Assembly (NCBI GenBank): GCA_963082875.1
Contig: OY720099.1
Span: forward strand, 8,432,001-8,496,000
DNA length: 64,000 nucleotides
Source of the DNA: Corella eumyota
Lineage: Eukaryota; Chordata; Ascidiacea; Phlebobranchia; Corellidae
Reading direction: 5' to 3'
The position numbers and the translations under genes are program-made. Positions 23,884-33,400 of the stretch are shown piece after piece; the first letter of the stretch is position 1; every line of letters starts with the position of its first letter. The notes below the pieces were generated by a model. It was not told where the DNA came from, searched no databases, and saw nothing but the letters and a program-made list of their open reading frames with translations.

Positions 23884-24930
23884 ATGAACAAACAATCCAC
23901 CTCGCACGAAGAAATAGACGCAGAAAACATCAACGAAGAGCGCAAAAACGTTAGCTTGCATATCATTCCGATGAAGGTTTCCCCGGTAAAGCAGGGCAGA
24001 GTAAAATCATATTTTACCGCAGAAGTTGCTGCTGGCAAACGAAAATTACCCCTTATTTCGTTTGACCACGAACAACAACCGAAATTTGCAAAATTTGCCG
24101 ATGATAAAACGCCGATTATCGCTCGCGGGGTTTCAGTTAGAAAATCGGGGGCAAATTATGGTGACAAACTTCAAATTATTGTCAATCCCGGCAATATCTG
24201 TGAAGCTTCCAACCGAAATTTGGTATATATTCCCGAAGATTTTAAACTTTTAACTTTAAACGACATTTTAGTCACCAACGACGTCGAACCATGTTCCATT
24301 AGAATTAAAGTGGTTCAAGTGGACTCGCCATTGTTAACTTTTCTTAAAGGCAATTCGGTGCAACGGCAATTTGTTGTTGTCGCCGACAATACAAACTCAA
24401 TCGGCATAATTTTATGGGAAAAATTTGTTAATACCTTAAAAATAAATAAAAGCTACGAGATCACCTATTTAGAGCATACTAAGTTTGGAGTTTTTACTTA
24501 CTGCAAATTTAATCACTTGACTTCTATAGTGGAGATAGGTGAAGTTGAAACTATCTCAACTATAGAAGCAAGTGATCCCTTTGCTCTAAATGGGGAAATT
24601 AATTCCGTTTCTAAAATAAAACATTACCTTAAATGTAATGCAAACAAGTGTGAGGGCGAAGTTTCGGTTACTGCAAACCCAAAGGTTGGCAAATGCCAAC
24701 TATGTCACAGACTTTTAAAAATGAAAAACCTTACTCTAGTTTGCAATATTAACCTCGACTTCTTTGACGGTGACAAACAATACAATCTTTCCTTATGTAA
24801 TACTGTACTAACAAATTTTTTCAATATTGACATAACCAATGAAGACGAAGATATTGCTTGTTTGTTGTTGGACAATGATTTTGTAAAAATTATTGTGGAC
24901 ACTAAATACTGCCTCATTTTTAAATTTTAA
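23884..24930 (+). CDS. RPA-like single-stranded DNA-binding protein carried by the Helitron
   Basis: 348 residues, no intron. About residues 27-118 look like a first OB fold (a run beginning PVKQGRVKSYFTAEV). Residues 137-222 form a second (IRIKVVQVDS, QRQFVVVADNTN, IGIILWEKF, SYEITYLEHTKFG). A zinc ribbon follows with C251, C256, C271 and C274. This is the RPA70 large-subunit layout in short form. Such proteins coat single-stranded DNA, and RPA homologues are known passengers of some plant and animal Helitrons, where they are thought to protect the displaced strand. The gene runs opposite to the Rep/helicase gene and converges on it. AATAAA signals at 24951 and 25012 fit its 3' end. The frame is intact. 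A captured host gene fragment is the alternative, but the frame and the position inside the element favour a resident gene. Confidence 0.75.
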   Translation: MNKQSTSHEEIDAENINEERKNVSLHIIPMKVSPVKQGRVKSYFTAEVAAGKRKLPLISFDHEQQPKFAKFADDKTPIIARGVSVRKSGANYGDKLQIIVNPGNICEASNRNLVYIPEDFKLLTLNDILVTNDVEPCSIRIKVVQVDSPLLTFLKGNSVQRQFVVVADNTNSIGIILWEKFVNTLKINKSYEITYLEHTKFGVFTYCKFNHLTSIVEIGEVETISTIEASDPFALNGEINSVSKIKHYLKCNANKCEGEVSVTANPKVGKCQLCHRLLKMKNLTLVCNINLDFFDGDKQYNLSLCNTVLTNFFNIDITNEDEDIACLLLDNDFVKIIVDTKYCLIFKF

Positions 24931-25364
24931 AAAGTAAAGTGGTCTGTGTAAATAAATGTAAATATTTTGTTTTTTCGTGTGCTAATGTATGTGTACTTCA
25001 TGTTTTCGCTTAATAAACTGTATAAAATAGTCTTATCTTAAATTAAAAGGCAGTTTTAACCATACAAGTTGAACTTAAAATAATCAATTTCTTTATTTTC
25101 ATGTTAAAATTTTAAATAGGAAAAAAACGGACAACACATTCCCTTTTTTAAAAAGGCCAAAATAAGTTTAACCCTTGATAGCTTTAAATAAATAATTTTA
25201 TTAAATAGATGGGTTCTGTTAGGCTTTTGCAACACAGGCTTTGGTGTGAATGATTACATGTAACAATTAGGACACCCTAATTTATACAAAAAAGCAAATA
25301 ATTTTTAATATATAACACTTTGGAATTTATTATATATTTTTAAGTTCAATTAACGTGTGTCTGT

Positions 25365-25465
25365 TTATTAGCATAGTATATCGGTCACTGCACTAAATTG
25401 GAAGCCGTAAGATTTTATGTTCAAGTCGCCTTAATGTCACGTTAAAAGCCCATAAGACTCACCTT
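25365..25465 (+). repeat. tRNA-derived SINE-like piece inside the Helitron
   Basis: TTAGCATAGTATATCGG (25368-25384) resembles a pol III A box and TGTTCAAGTCG (25418-25428) a B box, 33 bases apart as in tRNA genes, with tRNA-like sequence between. No acceptor-stem pairing is evident, so a decayed SINE rather than a tRNA gene. If real, it inserted into the element or was carried along by it. Confidence 0.4.
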
Positions 25466-26479
25466 TATAAATAAATATCCTAATCACACCACAACACCAC
25501 ATTCTTCAACAAGCGAATATAACATCTATTAGTTTAAAGTATTATAAAAAAAAACAATTTTACATGTTTCTCTTATACTGTGTTGCATTTTATTGTTTTT
25601 ACATAATGTATTGAAAAATAACAATTTTATTACTTGGTTAGCTAGCAAATTCAACCTTCCTTTAAAGTCTAAATAACTTTGCTTAATAAATAGATTTTAG
25701 TACCAAGGCTAAGAACAATGGGGCTTTGTTCCCATAAATGCCTTGATGTAATTAAATTAGGTTTACAACAAATTGTTGGGACATTGTTAAAGTTATGAAT
25801 TAGTTGAAAAAGTAATTATAGAAATATTCATTAAAAAAAATTTTGTTCCCACAAAGTTTTCTTAAAAATAATATTTTCCTTAAGTTATGTAAGGAAACTA
25901 TTTTATTGCTTTGGAAATTTTTAAGTTTTGACTGCCTTTAAAAGTGTAAAACATAAAAAAATTGTAAACACGTTCCTAAAATTACTTGAAGACTAATAAA
26001 AGAACAAAAGTGACAAAGAAATGTTGAAAAAATGCAACAAAATATATATTTATATGTTTTATAGATGTAGCATTATTTTAAAAGATTTAGGAATGGTACA
26101 AATTGCTAAAAAATTAATCTTACAACCAACATTTTCTAAAAAAGTATACAAAAATCAATAGCAACAGTAAATATATACTAAACATTGGAAAAAAAACAAT
26201 ATATAAATTTAATATAGAGATGCTGTTGGTAATTACATAAAAATATATGTATTTATTTGTTTTTGGTAAGCATTAGACTCTCAATTAAAGAAGTGTTAAT
26301 AACGAATTTTAAAATAAATAAGCAATCTTAGTTTAAAGCCCAGATCCCACGACAAGGGGTTGCTTTTATCCAGGAAAAAATGGTAAAAAGTAAAGTATAT
26401 ATAAAAAAAGTTAAAAAAAAATAGTTAAAGATTAATAAGAGTGTAGAAAAGGTGTATAATATGTTTAAAAGTAAAAAGT

Positions 26480-26690
26480 TTTTAGGTTAACAGAAACAAA
26501 GAAAAGAAAAGAAAGGGTAAAGATCAATTACAAAAAAAGAAAATTTGTCAATTAAAAACAAAGAAAAAGTATAGTCAATTAAAGTAAAGAAAAGTGTATA
26601 GATCAATCAAAAAGAAAAAATTAAGATCAATTAAAGCAAAGAAAAATAAAAGGGTATAGGTCAATGCAGAAATAAACAAAAATCAGCTAA
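26480..26690. repeat. Degenerate purine-rich minisatellite
   Basis: Roughly five imperfect units of 35-45 bases built from AGATCAATTAAA and CAAAGAAAAA, just beyond the stop codon of the large minus-strand gene. Low-complexity drift is a sufficient explanation. Confidence 0.5.
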
Positions 26691-26771
26691 TATAGAATAA
26701 ATAAAATAAAAATAAATAATCATAATACAATAAATAAAAAAGAATTTTAAAATTTAAATAATTTAAAAGCA

Positions 26772-27469
26772 TCAATCGAATTCATAAGCAACAGTAAACC
26801 AATGTGCACCAGCTACTTCATTACAACGCTCAGCCGACTGTTCAACAGTGTTAACTATAACAATTCTAACATTATTGTGTGGGTGTCGTCGCCTTGAATG
26901 GCGTGTGGGGCCATTTAAAATGTCCCGTTTTAACAAATTAATTGGTATAGGTGAGTTTATCCAATGTGTGGGTGTATTAATACCATAATGTGAAATATGT
27001 ATCTGTGTAAGAATTTGAATTATGTCATCATTACTTAAAAAGTGTGCAGTGTGAAATGGTTGTTTGTCAATAATGTTATTGTATTGATTAATCGTTGATT
27101 CATCCACATTAGAAACAGAGCAGGTAAGCCAATCTTCGTCGTTCATCACAGCCCGATAGATTGACCAGCTTGCTCCAATGCCGATGTATCCACAAGAATA
27201 TCCACGTTGAGAATTGTTGATAGTTGCTGTCACGTTGAAACCAATTCTTCTTAAAGAATCAACCAAATCATGAGAAACTCTACATGCCATAAAATCGATA
27301 ATTCGAGCTTTGCCACGAATAAGAGTGTTGTCCGAAAGGTTGTATGAATTAACTTGAAGTTTTATGTGGTTTTTACTAGATTTAACTTGAATGATTGGTG
27401 TTTCGGATTTAAAATTAGTTTGTAGAGTCTTATTACTGATATGTTCCAAAGAAAAATGATTTGCAGCAG
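26772..27469 (-). other. C-terminal domain: putative cysteine protease
   Basis: Last exon, residues about 2078-2309. A conserved-looking block [16 protein letters not shown] places a Cys at 2170 after a Gln at 2165. The protein ends in [12 protein letters not shown], with His at 2300. The Cys block resembles the C48/Ulp1 nucleophile block and the HW block resembles its His block, but the order Cys-then-His is the reverse of Ulp1. OTU proteases, reported in some Helentrons, have the order Cys then His. So either an OTU/papain-like fold or a circularly permuted Ulp1-like one. No direct proof of activity. Confidence 0.45.
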
Positions 27470-30400
27470 CTGTAGAGTAAAAAAAAATATTATAAATACA
27501 ACATAAACTTATGAAAAATTTAAAAATTTTAAACTTATTTTTGGTTAGTGATTTACCTTGATTATATTCACAATTTTCATTGTTGCATAAGGCGATATAA
27601 ATGGCGTTGTGGTAACTGAAATGCACAGAAAGAATTCCCACATGACAAGGCAGCTTTTTTGAAGTATAAATGTGATCTAACAAGGTGTTGTTTGTTGTTG
27701 TAGAAGTCTTCATTAATTGCAGAAATTTGTTTTCGACCAATTCTTCATTTATAGGAAGTCTCCGATCACTAAAATTTAAAAATAATCTTTTTAAATAACC
27801 ACAATATGTTCAATAATAAAATTAGTGTATAAGAAAATTATAATCTATATATAATTTAAAAATATTTTCTATTAAACCTTATAATGAATTAAAAATTACC
27901 TTAATAAATCTTCATTGAAATCACCCAATAAAATTACAGTGCCATAAGATTTTTGAATTTTTAAAATAAATCTTAGAAAGTTGGTAGTTGTTGAATTGGG
28001 GGGCCTGTACACTGCGCATATAACACAATCTTTAACTTTGACACACATGATTTGATTATGATAGGAGTCCGAATATTGTTCAAGAAATTGATGATTCAAA
28101 TTGTTTTTTATGTAAATAATTATGCCACCACCTCGCGATCCTTTGTTTCGGTCAAATCGTAAAAGGAAATGGCTTTCGATTTCAAACCTAAAAATAATGT
28201 AAATTGAGTTAATTAGCGACTGTAAGAGATTATTAGTTTATCAACTAGAAATTATTAAAACAAACAAGTAAATATATAGATAACTAAATAAAGTAAAAGT
28301 ACCTCGTAGTTAAATCTGTCTCTTTACACCATGTTTCACTGACACAAATAACATCTGATTTTAAAAGTTCATGGTAGGATTTGAAATCATCAATATGCAA
28401 AGACAAAGATTGTGCATTAATTGCAGTTATTACTAAATGAGAATCATGTTGCTTTAAAGTTTGAATGGGGAATAGTTGATGCGAAATAATTTTAGGCATT
28501 TTTTCCACAGCTTGAATAATCGAATGTTTAGTATGGATAAAGTCCGAATTATAATTTTTGAGATGCAATCCTTTTAATTCTTGACATCTACTTAAAGCGA
28601 CATAAGCTTGTCCTAAAAAACATAAATAATTTATTTAGAAATGTAGTTTAACATAAAAAATTGACTTTACATTTTTTATGTACAATATTAAACTAATCAA
28701 GTTACCTGCGCGATTAATTTTAGCCATGTCAACGACTGCATTTTGAAGTGTCATCCCTTGGATTTTGTGAACAGTGCAGGCATAACAAAGACGTATTGGA
28801 AACTGGTATCTGCTGTAAGTTTTGGTCCCAGATCTAATTGGTTGGCAAAGATGTGGTTCGATCAAAAGACAATCTTCACCAACCTCTTTGTAGTACGGTT
28901 GTTTTAATCTACGATTTTTCCCAACCTTAGGGGAATCAAATGAGATTCCGATGTATTGGGGAAGACCATATTTCATTTCACCCTCAATGATGCATCTTAC
29001 AGTTCCAATACAACCGTTGCAGATACCATCAGCTACGTCGATGTTCACCAAGATCATGACACGACATCCCACGGCAACTTGAATAACCCCATCAAAAATT
29101 ATAGTTTTTTGATAGGCTGCTGCAGGATATTTAAAATTCACAGATTCAATACAGGTTTTTCCACTCAAATTTTTCGAAATGTCAACAGCTTTCAAGTCGT
29201 ACAGATTGTCCAGTTTTTCAATAACTCTAGAATTGTGCATATTAACTTCACGATTAGTGCCAAATATGTGCAAAATATTACTACCCAAATTAGTATCTTT
29301 GTTTAAAATTTTAGATTGAAGTAATTCATCGTCTGATTTTTGAATGATTGTGTTAACTTTGACTCGAAGTCTGTTTAGCATTGTCGCAAACTGTTGGTCA
29401 CCTTTCTGCCTCACAATTTCATCAAGATGGTGAACTTTGAAATGAAGCCAGTGTTCAGGAAGGAGGGAGCCAGGATCAACATCATACAAAGCACGAGCTT
29501 TGACAGGAGGAAGCTGATGAAAGTCACCTACTGCAATCACACCAACATTTCCAAAAGAAGAATTTTTTAAATTTGGTCGGAGAATTTGATTAAGACGTTC
29601 GCTAATGACACCTAACATTTCCTTGCTGACCATTGAAATTTCATTGATAATTAAAAGTTTAAGATTTTGATATTGTGATCGTAGTGTGTTTGCAGTTTCT
29701 TCAGTAAGACCTTTCATGTGATTCAGCCTCATTCCTGGACTGATACGGAAAGCATGATGAATGGTTTGACCCCCTATGGCAAAAGCAGAGACACCTGTTG
29801 GAGCAATTAATAACACAGAAGAACTATCCGGAGTGTCAACTGCTCTTTGAAAAACACGTTGCATTTCAAAGAAAATACAATGAATCATATGGCTTTTTCC
29901 AGTTCCAGCACCACCAGTCAAAAATAGTCTTAAAGGTTCAGGAGTGTCTTCATGTAATTTTTTTAAACACCAAAGACGTACATAGTTGAATATAGCATGT
30001 TGATTACCGTTTAAAGTCCGTATCATATTCATACCCTCAGCATAAGCAATTGATGGTTGAGCACTCACACATTCGGGAATTTGAGAAGTTGGGAGATTTT
30101 TCACAACAGTCAGTTCAGCTGGCACCTCTTCTTCTTCACTATCAACAACGTCAGATTTTTTAAGGTCCTTCAATTCCAGTCGATCTGATTCAGTTTGGGG
30201 AGCTAAGTTTGCCCAAGCATCTTCAAGATCTTCCAGATCCATCGATTCTGCCGCTGTTTCCAATGCTTCTTCAATGTGGCTTGTGAAGTCCGCCATGTTG
30301 TTAATTACAACATCCTTCACATTCAAAACAGAATCTGTTGTGAAAATTTCTCCGTTTTCATAAAAATCTTCGTAAGTGCTATGACCATCAGGTATGAGTT

Positions 30401-33400
30401 CTTTTATATTACGATGAGGAAAGTACAATCGCAAGATTCTTTCAAAATATTGATCACCGTCTCGTTCTTTATTGAGCTTACAGTGTTTAATCACTGCAGA
30501 CCGTCCCATTCTAAATATATAATTAAAAAAACGGTATAAAAATAGTTGTTATTCTTACTTTATAGGCTATGTAGACAAAAAAAAAATTTTAAAACAAAAA
30601 AATATTTTATGTAATTTTTAATTGGAATAGGTAAAACACATTATACATCATGAAAAAACGTGTAGCTCACCGTTTCTTAATACGACCCATGTCATTTTTT
30701 AGTAAAAACACAGAATACTCTGACACATCTCCATCATCTGTTCCATCTTTTGAATCATCATAAATTACTCTATATTTGGAACAGAATTCCGCCAAACAGA
30801 GATTCTGGAATTGTTGCAAATCAGGTCGATTAAGATAACGATCCATTAAACTCGTCATCCACATATTTTGAATGCCATCTTCCGCTTGCGATTGTAATAC
30901 TGACAATGGTAAAGAAATCCTTAAAATAAAAGTGAAGTTTAAAACCAAAGCTCTTCGATAACCCATACATAACAATAATATTGCATATTTTATACCTGAT
31001 ATTTAACATCTGATCTAACAAAGTGCACTAATTTAATATTGAAATTACCTGAGATTAACTTTAAATTATACAATTATAGAAAGCTAATAAACATATAAAA
31101 AATTCTTTATTTTTCATGTTATTTGTAAGACTAACGAAACTAACCTGGTACTGTCAGCATCCACAGGTATAAAAACAACATCTCTGGTACACGATTTCAA
31201 TGGTAAACCCCCAACACGATAGATCGCTTCCATCACAGACACTTCCCGATGACTAAGATAGACATTAGAAAGTGACTTCAGTTCTTTCATCGCATCCAAA
31301 TTTCCTTCACGCGCCTCCTTCTGTGCTTGTTTAATGAACATTCCAACTTCCCTCTCCTCCTTAGTAATGTAGGAGAGAATGTACATTACACAACTGTGAA
31401 ATTAAAATAAAAATTAATTATTGTCTAGGTCAAATGTAACTTTATAGCACATAAAAAAAATTTATAAAACTGTATATATTATAATACCTGTATGGATCTA
31501 AAACATATTGGATGTCCATATTTGCATTCCATGCGCGAAGTAAATTTGGGTTGTAGGGATTTATCCACATCTCTTCCGAATTGCGTTTTAAAACAACCTG
31601 GTTTCGTGTACCTAAAATATTAACAGCGTCTTCAAATTCATCTTGGGATATACAAGCAAACTTAAAAATTTCAGATGCAGAAAAAATATTACTCTCATTT
31701 AGCTCTTTGATAGCTTCCAAAATAAGAAGTAATACTTTTTTAGCATCCTCTAATTTGTTTGCTGTATTTTTAGGTTTAGATATAAAAGTACGATTAGATA
31801 TTTTACGAGGGAAATTAAAACGACAAGTTTTGTTTTTCTTTCTACAGGATCGGGTGTGTCTCTTGCTATGAGTCTGTGTAGAAGTGACCATCTCATAAAG
31901 CTTTGGATCGACCTCTGGATCAGGAATCTCACAAGTTATATGTTGATCAATGAACGCACGGATGATTTCAGGATCATCATGTTTAAACACAGGAGCATCC
32001 TTGATCCACAGCAAAGCATGAATGTGTGGCCAACCTCTAGCCTGAAACTCTACCCTGTAAAAATAATCAACAACTTCTCCCACTGGATTTGATTTGTTCA
32101 TCAACAAATCATGAAAGAAGCATTTGGTTCGTCGATCAAACATCCTCGCAGCCATCACAGGATTGCTCGCAATCAACTGACAGTACTCAGACCAACTAAA
32201 GTCTTCCTTGTACTCCACATTTAATTGCTTGCAAATGCTCTGAACAATCTCCTTCCAACGGCGGTCACCTTTTAAAATAAAAGAAAAAACATTTTTTAAA
32301 ACATCAAAAAATATGAATAATTTGCTTTTTTATTTACAATTTTTTATATAATAAATGTTAAAAAATTATATTTAAAATTACCATAAAAATAAATGTAAAA
32401 TATACCTGCTGAAAAACTGCAAAAAAATGTTGGTAATCCCAGCTGCCTGATCATAGCAAACAAATCATTCATTGTTTTCTCCCAGTAGGCTGGAGATCCT
32501 CTTACAGTTTTCATAAACTTGTAACCTTCATCATTCCTAAATATATTTCTTAAAGAATCTTGATTAAGTAATACTTTAGGAGTAATAGTAGTTAACAAAG
32601 GCGACTTATTTTTTCTCATAGCAATGGAAATTGCAGACATTAACTCGGTTATCTCTTTAACATACTGTAAATAAAAAATATAAGTGGGGTCACTAGAAAA
32701 AATATTGTAATAAGAAAAAAGCTGACGGTTACAATAGGCACCAATCCCAATTTTTTGAGGCCGCTCCTCTTCGAAAGTGTTTGCTCCATCACAAAAAATT
32801 GATGGAAAAGCCAAAGCCTCATTTCGGATAGCCATGAGTGAAGTGTTATTCTCAGCTGGAGCCAGGCACAGTACATCATCATGGATTGCATCACTAACAT
32901 GCTTGGCAAAATCTGTAGGCTGAAAACAAGTATAAAGAGGAGCAGTAGATTGGGTAAAATCTGTTTCTACTTTATCCATACCTACCTCATGACTTACCTG
33001 GTCACCATCAAAAGTGAAATTACTTACCCCTATGCCATCAGTTGAAGCAATACCCACCCCTTGACCATCAGTCGAAGCAATACTCACCCCTTGACCGTCA
33101 GTCGAAGCAATACTCACCCCTTGACCATCAGTTGAAGCAATACTTAACTCATCATCTCCAAAAAGAATTTCAACGATGATTTTATCTATGCCCCCACTGT
33201 TGCTTTCCCTCATACCTACTTGCTCCTCATCTGTAATTTTATTTTAAACACTATAAATAAGATAGTAAAAAAATAATTATTAAAAATACAAGGTTAACTA
33301 GCTTGATAAATCATTTTATAATTAACTATTATATACTTTCTATAAATAAACTTTAAATTATGTAAAAAAAATTTTGGGTTGAGTTAAAATTACATATATA

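Larger units (their letters stand above)
24931..26771. other. Spacer between the two convergent Helitron genes
   Basis: Holds the poly(A) signals of the RPA-like gene (24951, 25012), a SINE-like piece (25365-25465) and a purine-rich degenerate minisatellite (about 26480-26690). The rest is AT-rich with no frame worth calling. No obvious minus-strand AATAAA was seen just after the stop of the large gene at 26772. Confidence 0.5.

Noticed and set aside
25365-25465. A functional tRNA gene
   Set aside because: Box-like motifs are present, but there is no acceptor-stem pairing or complete cloverleaf.
28956-29989. Plus-strand frames across the helicase exon
   Set aside because: Antisense shadows of a strongly coding exon with all helicase motifs on the minus strand.
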